NCBI GenBank assembly: GCA_900542495.1
Contig: UQNW01000012.1
Coordinates: 34,324-98,323 of the forward strand
Origin: an uncultured Roseburia sp.
GTDB lineage: Bacteria > Bacillota > Clostridia > Lachnospirales > Lachnospiraceae
Length of the DNA stretch: 64,000 nucleotides
Reading direction: 5' to 3'
The position numbers were made by a program, and so were the translations under genes. The notes under the pieces are model-generated. The model had not been told where the DNA came from, ran no database searches, and was given only the letters and a program-made list of their open reading frames with translations. The number at the start of each line of letters is the position of its first letter. Position 1 is the first letter of the stretch. Positions 1-8,242 of the stretch are shown one piece after another.

Positions 1-413
1 TCATGGCATTCCCATCTGAGAAAGCAACAGACACAAAACTTTGTGGTGGTATCTGGGGATTTGGTGTATTTGATAACAAAGATGCAAACAAGATCGAAGC
101 ATCAAAACTCTTCATTAAATACATGGCAGACAGTGCAGAAGGAACACCAGACGCAGTTCTTTCTTCTACATACTTCCCGGTACGTGATACTGTAGAAGGC
201 AAAGATTTAACAGGTCTTTACGGTGATGTTCAGACAATGAGCGATTATAGCACATTAATGCAGTACCTTGGTGACTACTATCAGGTAACTCCAGGCTGGG
301 CAGAAGCTCGTACAGCTTGGTGGAATATGCTTCAGCAGGTTGGAAGCGGTGCTGATGTCCAGACAGCAGTTGATGAGTTCGTTGGAACAGCAAACGCAGC
401 AGCAGGTAACTAA
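1..413 (+). CDS. ABC transporter sugar-binding protein, C-terminal part
   Basis: This is the C-terminal end (about 136 residues) of an extracellular solute-binding protein; the start lies upstream of the window. The aromatic-rich tail (GVFDN, FPVRDT, ARTAWWNML) is typical of family 1 carbohydrate-binding proteins that deliver ligand to MalFG-type permeases. Two such permeases follow, then a complete sialic acid catabolic set, so the likely ligand is sialic acid or a sialyl derivative (inference from context). A strong hairpin terminator directly follows the gene, which would allow the binding protein to be made in excess over the permeases. Confidence 0.85.
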   Translation, partial: MAFPSEKATDTKLCGGIWGFGVFDNKDANKIEASKLFIKYMADSAEGTPDAVLSSTYFPVRDTVEGKDLTGLYGDVQTMSDYSTLMQYLGDYYQVTPGWAEARTAWWNMLQQVGSGADVQTAVDEFVGTANAAAGN

Positions 414-450
414 GCAGTTCGTATAGCAACTAAATAAATGATAAGTGGGA

Positions 451-487
451 TCCCCTCCTCGCAGGAATACCGGAGGAGGGGATTTTT
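451..487 (+). terminator. Intra-operon terminator/attenuator after binding protein
   Basis: A perfect 10-bp GC-rich stem (451-460 with 473-482) has a 12-nt loop and is followed by five T. It sits between the binding-protein gene and the first permease gene, which lies on the same strand only tens of bases away. It therefore probably works as a partial terminator that sets the ratio of binding protein to membrane components. Confidence 0.85.
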
Positions 488-520
488 AGCCAAAAAGTTA
501 TGGAAAGGATGGTGTTTTCT

Positions 521-1429
521 TTGAAATCAGCAGTAAAACCATCAAAGCGCAGCCGTGTATTGGTAAGAAAAGAAACGACCGCTGCATATCTTTTTTTACT
601 TCCTAGTTTGATTTTCTTTCTGGGATTTGTAATTTTTCCAATTGTATTATGTGTGTGGACCAGTTTTTTTGATTCAACAATGAACTCTGCGGATGTTTTT
701 GTTGGACTTGCAAACTATAAAGAATTATTTCAGGATAAAGTTTTCCTTGGAGCGTTGAAGAACACTCTTATTATCGTAGTGGTTTCCGTTCCGATCACAT
801 GTGTTTTTTCCTTATGGGTATCTTCCGTGATCGTAGATCTGAAAGGATGGGCAACCTCCTTATTCAGAATTATATTTTATCTTCCGGTTGTAACTGGTTC
901 CGTAGCAGTTACCGTTGTATGGAAGTGGATGTTTAACAATTACTATGGAATTTTCAATTACCTTGGTACAAAGACAGGGATCATCGACCAGAACATCAAC
1001 TGGCTGGGTGATGAGCGTTATGCACTTGCATGTATCATACTGATTTTGCTTACAACTTCCGTTGGCCAGCCAATCGTACTTTATGTATCTGCACTTGGTA
1101 ATGTGGATGCATCCTTGGTGGAAGCGGCAAATGTAGATGGAGCTACAAGCCTTCAGGCTTTCTGGAAGATCAAGTGGCCACAGATTATGCCGACCACATT
1201 ATATATTGTTGTTATTACAACGATCAACAGTTTCCAGTGTTTTGCACTGATCCAGCTGCTGACATCCGGTGGACCAAACCACAGTACAGACACGATCATG
1301 TATTACATCTATTATTCCGCATTTAAACTGTACCGTTACGGATACGGCGATGCAATGGGCGTTGTCCTTGCAATTATGATCGCGATCCTGTCCGCAATCC
1401 AGTTTAAACTTGGAAATTCGAATGATTAG
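521..1429 (+). CDS. ABC sugar transporter permease (MalF/UgpA type)
   Basis: Inner-membrane permease of a CUT1-type carbohydrate ABC importer, about 302 residues. It has an N-terminal membrane segment after a basic leader (SKRSRVLVRKE), roughly six hydrophobic segments, and the EAA loop that contacts the ATPase (begins EAANVDGATS, about residue 200, ending PQIMP). An ATG at 500 gives a longer frame but has no ribosome binding site. A GGAAAGGATGG stretch sits 8 bases upstream of the TTG at 521, which I prefer; ATG 509 is also possible. No ATP-binding gene is seen nearby, so a shared MsmK-type ATPase encoded elsewhere probably energises it (inference). Confidence 0.88.
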   Translation: MKSAVKPSKRSRVLVRKETTAAYLFLLPSLIFFLGFVIFPIVLCVWTSFFDSTMNSADVFVGLANYKELFQDKVFLGALKNTLIIVVVSVPITCVFSLWVSSVIVDLKGWATSLFRIIFYLPVVTGSVAVTVVWKWMFNNYYGIFNYLGTKTGIIDQNINWLGDERYALACIILILLTTSVGQPIVLYVSALGNVDASLVEAANVDGATSLQAFWKIKWPQIMPTTLYIVVITTINSFQCFALIQLLTSGGPNHSTDTIMYYIYYSAFKLYRYGYGDAMGVVLAIMIAILSAIQFKLGNSND

Positions 1430-1445
1430 GAGGAGGGTTACAGAT

Positions 1446-2381
1446 ATGGAAAACAAAAATAGTACAAAACATCCTTCTGCATACAAGATCATCAGCATTG
1501 TTGTAATTGTGATACTGGCAATATTATTTACCTTCCCATTATATTGGATTATCACAGGTTCCTTTAAGACAAACGCAGCGATCAACTCCACAACGCCGAT
1601 CTGGTGGCCAAAAGAGTGGACACTGGCAAACTATCAGAAGTTATTCAGCCGCCAGACCGCACCGCTGTTCCAGTTCAATATTCCATTCAGCAGCCTGATC
1701 ACAGGAAGCAGGGATTTGAAACTGACACTGACTGGACCGACGGTGCCGGCTGCAGTCCGCTGGCTGATCAATACCGTATTTATGGCGATCATGTCCATGA
1801 TCCTTACCTGTATCACAGCATCCATGGCAGGATATGCGCTTGCAAAGAAGAGATTTGTGGGACGGCAGTTACTTTTCACACTGATCGTATGTGCAATGGC
1901 ATTACCAAAACAGGTTATTTTGATCCCATTACTTCGTGAGATGTCAAGCCTGAATTTATATAATACGATCTGGGCGGTTATCTTCCCGATCGTAGGATGG
2001 CCGTTTGGTGTGTTCCTGATGAAACAGTTCTCGGAGGGTGTGCCTTCTGAAATGCTGGAGGCAGCGCAGATCGATGGAGCGAGTGAGGCAAAGACATTTT
2101 TACAGATTGTAGTACCGATGATCAAACCGGGTATCGGAGCACTGGCGATTTTTACATTCATCAACAGCTGGAATGATTACTTCATGCAGTTGATCATGTT
2201 ATCAAGCACAAGCAACCTGACGATCTCCCTTGGTATTGCCAAGTTGCAGGCTGAAAATGCCACAGATTTCGGTCTGATCATGGCTGGTGCGGCACTGGCA
2301 GCCCTGCCGATCATCATCGTGTTCCTGTTATTCCAGAAATACTTTACAAAAGGAATTACAATGGGAGCTGTAAAAGGCTGA
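1446..2381 (+). CDS. ABC sugar transporter permease (MalG/UgpE type)
   Basis: Second permease subunit, about 311 residues, with an N-terminal membrane helix and a C-terminal EAA loop (EAAQIDGASEAKTFLQ, about residues 204-219). The frame is open from an ATG at 1410 that overlaps the previous gene. A TAGGAGGAGG site at 1427-1436 supports ATG 1446 instead. It pairs with the upstream MalF-type permease to form the channel of the importer. A region of extra polar sequence (about residues 66-100) lies between the first and second membrane helices, as in other MalG-type subunits. Confidence 0.9.
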   Translation: MENKNSTKHPSAYKIISIVVIVILAILFTFPLYWIITGSFKTNAAINSTTPIWWPKEWTLANYQKLFSRQTAPLFQFNIPFSSLITGSRDLKLTLTGPTVPAAVRWLINTVFMAIMSMILTCITASMAGYALAKKRFVGRQLLFTLIVCAMALPKQVILIPLLREMSSLNLYNTIWAVIFPIVGWPFGVFLMKQFSEGVPSEMLEAAQIDGASEAKTFLQIVVPMIKPGIGALAIFTFINSWNDYFMQLIMLSSTSNLTISLGIAKLQAENATDFGLIMAGAALAALPIIIVFLLFQKYFTKGITMGAVKG

Positions 2382-2454
2382 CAAACTATCCTTCTTGTTT
2401 AAGAAGGGCGGTATAAAAAATAGGACAAAAATCTAACAGAGGAGTGAAGATAAA

Positions 2455-3384
2455 ATGAAAGATATTACAAAATATCAGGGAGTCATTCCGGCATTTTATG
2501 CATGCTATGACGAAAAAGGAGAAATTTCAACAGAGGGTGTCAAAGCATTGACACGCCACCTGATCTCAAAAGGAGTAAAGGGTGTGTATGTTGGCGGTTC
2601 ATCAGGTGAATGTATTTACCAGCATGTGGACGAGCGGAAAAAAGTGCTGGAAGCAGTCATGGAAGAAGCAAAAGGAAAACTGACCGTCATTGCGCATGTA
2701 GGATGCAACAATACGGCAGACAGCGTGGAGCTTGCAGCACATGCACAGAGCGTTGGAGCAGATGCGATCGCTTCGATTCCGCCAATCTATTTCCATTTAC
2801 CGGAGTATGCAATCGCAGAATACTGGAATGCAATGAGTGCAGCAGCGCCGGATCTTGATTTTGTTATTTACAATATTCCGCAGCTTGCAGGAACGGCATT
2901 ATCCATGAACCTGTTAAAAGAAATGCTGAAGAATCCGAATGTGATTGCAGTGAAGAACTCTTCCATGCCGACACAGGACATCCAGATGTTTAAGGCAGAA
3001 GGTGTCAAAGAGCGTGGCGAAAATGGATTTGTTGTATTCAACGGACCGGACGAACAGTTCGTATCCGGACGTGCGATCGGCGCAGACGGAGGAATCGGTG
3101 GAACATATGCGGTTATGCCGGAATTATTTGTAAAAATGGATCAGCTCATCCGCGAAAATAACATCGCAGAGGCAATGAAGATCCAGTACAAAGCAGATGC
3201 GATCATCTACAAGATGTGCGAGGCAAAAGGAAATCTTTACGCAGTCATGAAAGAGATTTTACACAGAATGTATGGCTTGGAACTTGGAAGCGTCAGATTG
3301 CCGCTTGCACCTTTAGCACCGGAAGATGAGGCTGTTGTTGTTGAGGCTCAGAAGATGATCGAGGCAGCGATCAAAGAATTATAA
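2455..3384 (+). CDS. nanA: N-acetylneuraminate lyase
   Basis: Class I aldolase of the DapA/NanA TIM-barrel family, 309 residues. It splits N-acetylneuraminate into N-acetylmannosamine and pyruvate. Visible features are the carboxylate-binding GGSSGE motif (residues 47-52), the catalytic tyrosine in YNIP (Tyr139) and the Schiff-base lysine in IAVKNSS (Lys167); spacing agrees with E. coli NanA. The neighbours (anomerase, NanE, NanK) settle NanA over dihydrodipicolinate synthase. A GAGGAG-type site precedes the ATG. A short hairpin (2390-2407) lacking a T tract lies between it and the permease gene. Confidence 0.92.
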   Translation: MKDITKYQGVIPAFYACYDEKGEISTEGVKALTRHLISKGVKGVYVGGSSGECIYQHVDERKKVLEAVMEEAKGKLTVIAHVGCNNTADSVELAAHAQSVGADAIASIPPIYFHLPEYAIAEYWNAMSAAAPDLDFVIYNIPQLAGTALSMNLLKEMLKNPNVIAVKNSSMPTQDIQMFKAEGVKERGENGFVVFNGPDEQFVSGRAIGADGGIGGTYAVMPELFVKMDQLIRENNIAEAMKIQYKADAIIYKMCEAKGNLYAVMKEILHRMYGLELGSVRLPLAPLAPEDEAVVVEAQKMIEAAIKEL

Positions 3385-3397
3385 TAAGAGAAATACA

Positions 3398-3444
3398 TAC
3401 AGAAATATGCCGGGGTGTACGCACTGCTTCGGCTTATTTCTGTA
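3398..3444 (+). other. Long imperfect hairpin between nanA and yhcH
   Basis: A 10-bp perfect outer stem (3398-3407 with 3435-3444) continues, after one mismatch, through a GCCG/CGGC segment. No T tract follows, so it is more likely an mRNA processing or stability element than a terminator. Confidence 0.55.
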
Positions 3445-3529
3445 TCTGCAGAAAAATGATGCAGCTGCCAATGTACGGATTTAAAATTAAGAATAAGATT
3501 TACAGGACGATTTTGGGAGGAGATACAAA

Positions 3530-3976
3530 ATGGTTACAGACAGCTTACAGAATCTGGAGCAGTATCGTGGTTTACATAAAAACATGGATACCGTCATTGA
3601 TTTTTTGAAAAAATGTGATCTGGCTGCACTTCCAGATGGAAAAACGGTGATTGACGGAGAACAGGTTTTTGTTAATGTCATGGAGGCAGACCTTCGGGAG
3701 GCAGAAGGCGCGGAGTATGAATATCATAAACGTTATGCAGATCTGCAGATCGATATCAGTGGAAGTGAATACTGGGAGTGGACAGACAAGGCAGAATTTA
3801 CAGATACATTTCAGGAAGCTTCGGACTGCGGACTTGCGGCAGGCAGAAGCAGATGTGGCGGAACGCTGGGGGACGGAAGCTTTGCTTTATTCCTGCCGGA
3901 AGAATTTCACAAACCAAGCTGCAAAAACGGATCGCACACACATGTGAGAAAAGCAGTTGTTAAAATTGAGATGTAA
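3530..3976 (+). CDS. yhcH: YhcH/YjgK/YiaL (DUF386) family sialic acid anomerase-like protein
   Basis: Cupin-like protein of 148 residues. The family's metal-binding region is seen in HKRYADLQID (His66) and the C-terminal FLPEEFHKPS (His127) followed by the basic, valine-rich strand VRKAVVKIEM. In E. coli the homologue (YhcH, also called NanQ) speeds interconversion of sialic acid anomers so that the lyase receives its preferred form. Its position between nanA and nanE supports the same role here. GGGAGGAG lies at normal distance from the ATG. Confidence 0.85.
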   Translation: MVTDSLQNLEQYRGLHKNMDTVIDFLKKCDLAALPDGKTVIDGEQVFVNVMEADLREAEGAEYEYHKRYADLQIDISGSEYWEWTDKAEFTDTFQEASDCGLAAGRSRCGGTLGDGSFALFLPEEFHKPSCKNGSHTHVRKAVVKIEM

Positions 3977-3994
3977 TTGCAGGAGGAAAATAAA

Positions 3995-4690
3995 ATGGAT
4001 AAACAGGCATTATTTGATCAGATAAAAGGCGGATTAATTGTTTCCTGTCAGGCATTGGAGCACGAGCCTTTGTATACAAAAGAAGGCGGCGTTATGCCTT
4101 TGATGGCAAAAGCTGCAGCACAGTCTGGAGCAGTCGGAATCCGTGCAAACACAGTACGTGACATCACACAGATCAAGGAAGCAGTAGACCTTCCGGTCAT
4201 CGGTATCATTAAAAAAGACTATGAGGGAACACCGATGTACATCACGGTTACCATGAAAGAAGTGGATGAGCTGGTGGCATGCGGTGTGGATATCCTTGCG
4301 GTACAGGGAACAAGCGCATTAAGACCGGATGGAAGCACGGCATCACAGTTTATCGAGGCAATCAAGGCAAAATATCCGGAGCAGCTTGTGATGGCAGACT
4401 GTGCAACCATCGGGGAAGGAATCGCATGTGCCAATGCCGGAGCCGATTTTGTCGGCACGACCATGCGTGGATATACACCGGAGACACAGGGCTGTGATGA
4501 CATCGATTTTGATTTCATCCATGAACTTTCCGAAAAATGCCCGGCAAAGATCATCGCAGAGGGACATATCCACTATCCGGAGCAGGCAAAGAAGGCACTG
4601 GAGGCAGGAGCTTTTGCATTGGTAGTCGGCGGTGCGATCACAAGACCGGCGGAGATCACGGCAAGATTCGTAGCAGCGATCGAAAAGTAA
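3995..4690 (+). CDS. nanE: N-acetylmannosamine-6-phosphate 2-epimerase
   Basis: TIM-barrel epimerase of 231 residues that converts ManNAc-6-P to GlcNAc-6-P, linking sialic acid breakdown to amino sugar metabolism. Typical NanE segments are present: GGLIVSCQALEHEPLY near the N-terminus, the IIKKDY strand with the candidate catalytic lysine (residues 73-74), DCATIGEG, and the C-terminal phosphate-binding VVGGAITRP. The frame is open from a TTG at 3977, but GCAGGAGGAAA places translation at ATG 3995. It lies 18 bases after yhcH, so the two are clearly co-transcribed. Confidence 0.93.
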   Translation: MDKQALFDQIKGGLIVSCQALEHEPLYTKEGGVMPLMAKAAAQSGAVGIRANTVRDITQIKEAVDLPVIGIIKKDYEGTPMYITVTMKEVDELVACGVDILAVQGTSALRPDGSTASQFIEAIKAKYPEQLVMADCATIGEGIACANAGADFVGTTMRGYTPETQGCDDIDFDFIHELSEKCPAKIIAEGHIHYPEQAKKALEAGAFALVVGGAITRPAEITARFVAAIEK

Positions 4691-4703
4691 AAAAGGAGAA
4701 ATT

Positions 4704-5585
4704 ATGAGAATTGTGGCTGTGGATATCGGGGGAACAATGATCAAGTCCGGTCTCTGGAACGGAGAGACATTCGTGGAGCTGCGTGAGACAGAGACGTGCG
4801 CATCGGAAGGCGGAGCGGCACTGATGGAGCGTGTCAAAGGACTGATCCATTCCTATCACGATTTTGAAGCGATCGGGATCAGCACTGCCGGGGAAGTGAA
4901 TACGGAAGATGGAAGCATTTTTTATGCGAACAGCAATATTCCGGGATACACAGGCATGCCGGTAAAGCAGATCATGGAAGAGGAATTTTGTGTGCCTGCC
5001 GCAGTGGAGAATGACGTCAATGCGGCGGCTCTTGGCGAACTCCGATCAGGAGCAGGAGCCGGATGCGATGATTTTTTATGTCTGACCTATGGAACCGGTG
5101 TCGGCGGAAGTATTGTGATGAACGGAAACGTTTACCCGGGGGCTTCTTTTTCTGCCGGAAGCTTTGGCGGAATGGTGATCCACCCGGAAGAAAAGGCGGG
5201 AACGGACACTCTGGAGGGCTGCTATGAGCGGTGTGCTTCCACGACCGGACTGGTCAGACGTGTAAAAAAAGTCGATGGAGCTCTGGATAATGGCAAAAAA
5301 ATATTTGCGGCAAAGGACAGACCGGAGATCAAAGAGCAGATTGATGCGTGGATCGACGATATCTGCACAGGTCTTGTAACGCTATGCTGTATTTTCAATC
5401 CATCCAGGATCATTCTTGGAGGAGGCATCATGGCGCAGGAGTATGTGCTTTCGGAGGTGAACCGGAAGGTAAAAGCGCAGATCGCACCGGGACTTCGGAT
5501 CGTGGAGATCGTTCCAGCAAAGCTTGCAAACACGGCGGGCATGATGGGAGCGGTCAGCCTTGCGGAAAAGTTACTTGCGCAGTAA
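4704..5585 (+). CDS. nanK: N-acetylmannosamine kinase, ROK family
   Basis: ROK-family sugar kinase of 293 residues that phosphorylates ManNAc to ManNAc-6-P for NanE. The phosphate-binding DIGGT (residues 7-11), VENDVNAAALGE (sugar binding and catalytic Asp) and GTGVGG motifs are present, as is a C-terminal GGGI. The usual ROK zinc-binding CxCGxxGCxE cluster is not complete: the equivalent region reads HPEEKAGTDTLEGCYERC, so this kinase probably lacks the structural zinc. AAAAAGGAG precedes the ATG, 13 bases after nanE. Confidence 0.9.
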   Translation: MRIVAVDIGGTMIKSGLWNGETFVELRETETCASEGGAALMERVKGLIHSYHDFEAIGISTAGEVNTEDGSIFYANSNIPGYTGMPVKQIMEEEFCVPAAVENDVNAAALGELRSGAGAGCDDFLCLTYGTGVGGSIVMNGNVYPGASFSAGSFGGMVIHPEEKAGTDTLEGCYERCASTTGLVRRVKKVDGALDNGKKIFAAKDRPEIKEQIDAWIDDICTGLVTLCCIFNPSRIILGGGIMAQEYVLSEVNRKVKAQIAPGLRIVEIVPAKLANTAGMMGAVSLAEKLLAQ

Positions 5586-5653
5586 GATGATCGTGTACAA
5601 TATATCTGTTTGGAAAAAGATTTTTTAGATGACAGCACAGGGAGGATGAGACA

Positions 5654-6298
5654 ATGGATCAGAAAAATATATTATGTTTTGGAGATTCCAACACTCATGG
5701 ATATAATTCCAAAACCGGAGGACGTTTCACTGTAGAGGAGCGCTGGACAAAACTTTTACAGAGAAATTTGGGCGATGACTACTATGTGATCGAGGAAGGA
5801 TTAAGTGGACGGACCACATCTTTTGAGGATCCGGTTTTTGAAGGGTTGAGCGGATTGAATGCAATTTATCCGTGTATGATGACACATGAGCCGTTAGATC
5901 TGGTCATCATCATGCTTGGCACCAATGATACAAAAGACCGGTTTAATGCAAATGGATTTATTATCGGAAAAGGTCTGGAGCGCCTGACACAGAAAGCAAT
6001 CGACACGCATGCTGCATGGCGTAATAAACCGAATATTCTTCTGGTAGCTCCGCCACCAATCCACCCGGATTATGCAAAAACGGCTGTTGCAGGAGAGATG
6101 GGTGACAAATGTGTGGAGCGTTCCAGAGCACTTGCCAAAGAATTTAAGGATGTTGCAGACCGGTTAGGATGTCATTTTATAGATGCCGGTTCCATACCGG
6201 GCATTGAGATGTATCCTTATGACTGGATGCACTTAAGCCTGGACAGCCACAGGATTTTTGCGGAGTATCTGGCAGAGTATCTGCCGAAGATTGTGTGA
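5654..6298 (+). CDS. SGNH/GDSL-family esterase, possible sialate O-acetylesterase
   Basis: Cytoplasmic SGNH hydrolase of 214 residues without a signal peptide. The catalytic set is visible: GDSN (Ser12), GTND (Asn91) and the C-terminal DWMH (Asp190, His193). Enzymes of this group remove acyl groups from carbohydrates. As the last gene of a sialic acid operon it could remove O-acetyl groups from imported sialic acids so that NanA can act. That substrate is inferred from position only; an arylesterase or other acyl esterase is possible. Confidence 0.8.
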   Translation: MDQKNILCFGDSNTHGYNSKTGGRFTVEERWTKLLQRNLGDDYYVIEEGLSGRTTSFEDPVFEGLSGLNAIYPCMMTHEPLDLVIIMLGTNDTKDRFNANGFIIGKGLERLTQKAIDTHAAWRNKPNILLVAPPPIHPDYAKTAVAGEMGDKCVERSRALAKEFKDVADRLGCHFIDAGSIPGIEMYPYDWMHLSLDSHRIFAEYLAEYLPKIV

Positions 6299-6360
6299 TA
6301 GATGTTCTATTTTGGATAATAACCGGATCATCAGGACAAAATATATAATTGAAAGAATAG

Positions 6361-6394
6361 AAATGGTTTCATGAGAATTTTCATGAAACCATTT
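6361..6394 (+). terminator. Terminator of the sialic acid operon
   Basis: A perfect 14-bp inverted repeat (6361-6374 with 6381-6394) has a 6-nt loop and is followed by TGTCTT. It lies 60 bases after the SGNH esterase and closes the nan operon. The A-rich left arm and T-rich right arm would let it act in both directions. Confidence 0.8.
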
Positions 6395-6520
6395 TGTCTT
6401 GCGTACAGAACAGAAATATATCAATATTGTCTTGCGCACAGAACAAAAATATATTAATATTGTCTTATACACAGAACAAAATAATGGCAAAATTGTCTTA
6501 CAGACAGAAAGGAGTGCCGT
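6394..6520. repeat. Four tandem 33-bp repeats upstream of the DUF4143 ATPase
   Basis: Four units each begin with TTGTCTT, at 6394, 6427, 6460 and 6493, giving an exact 33-bp period. The first two units are nearly identical (TTGTCTTGCGNACAGAACA followed by an AT-rich part); the third and fourth diverge. The last unit carries the ribosome binding site and runs into the ATPase start codon. Each unit has a partial dyad (TTGTCT...AGAACAA). A related sequence occurs at 8213-8240 on the far side of the gene. Protein-binding iterons or a regulatory array are plausible; the function is unknown. Confidence 0.8.
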
Positions 6521-7804
6521 ATGAACAGAGATTATTTAAAGCAGATTATGATTGACCAAAAGGAAACTTATTTAAATAATCCAATGATAAAGAGAGACTA
6601 TCCATTGGAAGACAATGTAAATTATTGCTTTGTTGGAATTAGAAGAACTGGAAAATCCTATATGATGTATCAGCAGATTAAGCATTTGCAGGAAAATGGA
6701 ATTCCTCTCAAACAGATTGTTTATGTAAATTTTGAAGATGAAAGACTTTTGGAACTGTCAGCAGACGATCTGAACCTGATCCTGGAAATCGGACTCGAAA
6801 TGTCTGGCGCGGACAATAAACCATATCTTTTTTTGGATGAGATTCAAAACGTGGAAGGCTGGGAAAAGTTTGTCCGCCGGATAGCAGACATGAAATATAG
6901 AATTCATATTACTGGAAGCAACAGCAAGATGCTAAGCAGTGAAATTGCATCTACACTTGGCGGTAGATTTATGATAGTAGATATATATCCATATTCGTTC
7001 CCGGAATATCTGGCTGCACAGGGGAAGGATAAAAATTATCTGGAAGTGCTCAGCACAAAAGACAGGGCAGAAGTAGTTGGAATGTGTGATCAGTATGTAA
7101 AATACGGTGCTTTTCCGGAATTGGTCGATATCAGAAACAAGCGGGAATATTTAAATAGCATTTACCAGACCATTTATCTGGGAGATATTATAACCAGAAA
7201 TAAAATAACAAATGATTTTGCAGTAAGATTGATTTTGAAGAAGATTGCAGAATCTGTTACAAAACCATTGTCCTTTAACAGGCTGAGCAACATTTTAAAA
7301 AGTGCCGGAGCAGTACTGGGAAAGCAGACAGTGATTAATTATGTCGGTTATATGATGGACTCTTATATGTTGTTCACATTGCAAAATTATGCGGCAAAGC
7401 TGGTGGAAAAAGAGACTTCGCCAAAATATTATTTTATGGATACCGGCTTGTTAGGGCTTATGCTTATGGATTGCAGTTCAGCGCAGTTGGAAAACCTGGT
7501 CGCAATAGAACTGATTCGAAGTTATGGACGGGAAAATGTATTTTATTTTGAAAAAAACGTTGAAATTGATTTTTATGTTCCAGAAGAAAAACTTGCAATT
7601 CAGGTAAGCCTGCAGGTCTTAGACCAGATAGATACAAGGGAACGGGAAATCGGAGCATTTGTAAAATTAAAAAACTTTATTGGTGATGCAACCTGCTTAC
7701 TGATTACAAATAGTGAAGAGGAAGAACTTGACTATGAAGGAGTTCACGTAAGCGTTGTTCCGGTCTGGAAGTGGCTATTGCAGAATAGAAAACAGGATAT
7801 ATAA
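6521..7804 (+). CDS. AAA ATPase with C-terminal DUF4143
   Basis: Protein of 427 residues with an N-terminal AAA_14-type ATPase domain and a C-terminal DUF4143 domain (nuclease-like fold in this family). Walker A is GIRRTGKS (residues 39-46), Walker B is YLFLDEIQ (near residue 106), and the sensor segment is ITGSNSKMLS. The C-terminal part carries the family hallmarks KYYFMDTGLLGLML and NVFYFEKNVEIDFYV. These ATPases are common, usually solitary and of unknown role. Start ATG 6521 follows AAAGGAG. A terminator follows immediately, so the gene is monocistronic. Confidence 0.88.
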   Translation: MNRDYLKQIMIDQKETYLNNPMIKRDYPLEDNVNYCFVGIRRTGKSYMMYQQIKHLQENGIPLKQIVYVNFEDERLLELSADDLNLILEIGLEMSGADNKPYLFLDEIQNVEGWEKFVRRIADMKYRIHITGSNSKMLSSEIASTLGGRFMIVDIYPYSFPEYLAAQGKDKNYLEVLSTKDRAEVVGMCDQYVKYGAFPELVDIRNKREYLNSIYQTIYLGDIITRNKITNDFAVRLILKKIAESVTKPLSFNRLSNILKSAGAVLGKQTVINYVGYMMDSYMLFTLQNYAAKLVEKETSPKYYFMDTGLLGLMLMDCSSAQLENLVAIELIRSYGRENVFYFEKNVEIDFYVPEEKLAIQVSLQVLDQIDTREREIGAFVKLKNFIGDATCLLITNSEEEELDYEGVHVSVVPVWKWLLQNRKQDI

Positions 7805-7820
7805 AATTATGTAAAAAATA

Positions 7821-7856
7821 AAACGGCAGATGTATTGGAATTACATCTGTCGTTTT
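7821..7856 (+). terminator. Terminator after the DUF4143 ATPase
   Basis: A 14-bp stem (7821-7834 with 7842-7855, one G-U pair) has a 7-nt loop and a TTTT run at its 3' edge, 17 bases after the stop codon. Confidence 0.85.
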
Positions 7857-7859
7857 GTT

Positions 7860-8184
7860 GGCATGCCCGGCGGCGCACGTTTCTAACGGGTTAAAGTCCC
7901 GAATCCACCTAGTAGTGGGAAGGATATAGCCGAAGGCAAGGGTGTCCATCGTGAGGTGGAATCTGAAGGAAGCCGGATGTAGGAACAGACTAACCACGGG
8001 AAAATCTCTGGTCTGACGAATAGAAATCTCATATAAGGTTATGCATGAGGGTAAGGCTGCCAACCAAGTCAGAGCCCAATAACTACACGGAATCTGTTCG
8101 CATTAACTACTGAAACCGCCGTGTACCGAATGGTACGCACGGTGGTGTGAGAGGACGGGAGTTGATCACGCCCTCCTACTCGAT
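7860..8184 (+). other. ORF-less group II intron remnant
   Basis: The first part (about 7870-8095) resembles domain I of clostridial LtrA-type group II introns: GGCGGCGCACG, TTCTAACGGGTTAAAGTCCC, GGATATAGCCGAAGGCAAGG and GGTGGAATCTGAAGGAAGCC. The 3' part has a domain V-like hairpin (about 8116-8147, arms around a GAAT loop), GTGAGAGGACGGG, and a domain VI-like helix ending in CTCCTACTCGAT (8173-8184). No reverse transcriptase/maturase ORF lies between them, where 1.5-2 kb is usual. The expected 5' GTGCG is not intact (GCATGCCCGG), so splicing is doubtful. Ends are approximate. Confidence 0.8.
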
Positions 8185-8242
8185 TTGATGGAAACTTTAT
8201 TAGTAACTGAAAATTGCCTTATACACAATGGTAAAATAATAG

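Noticed and set aside
2390..2407. Hairpin between the permease and nanA as a terminator
   Set aside because: The stem is only 7 bp and no T tract follows; the downstream genes clearly belong to the same operon.
3778..3963. Alternative frames within yhcH, and similar shadows over nanE, fliD and the GLUG gene
   Set aside because: They lie entirely within well-supported genes in other frames and lack start signals.
6233..6490. Minus-strand frame with an 11-residue peptide repeat (CSVRKTILIYF) across the 33-bp repeats
   Set aside because: 33 bp is 11 codons, so any open frame through the array gives a peptide repeat. There is no ribosome binding site, and it runs through the nan terminator.
6394..6520. 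Tandem repeats considered as a CRISPR array
   Set aside because: Units are contiguous and diverging, with no unique spacers between identical repeats, and no cas gene is near.
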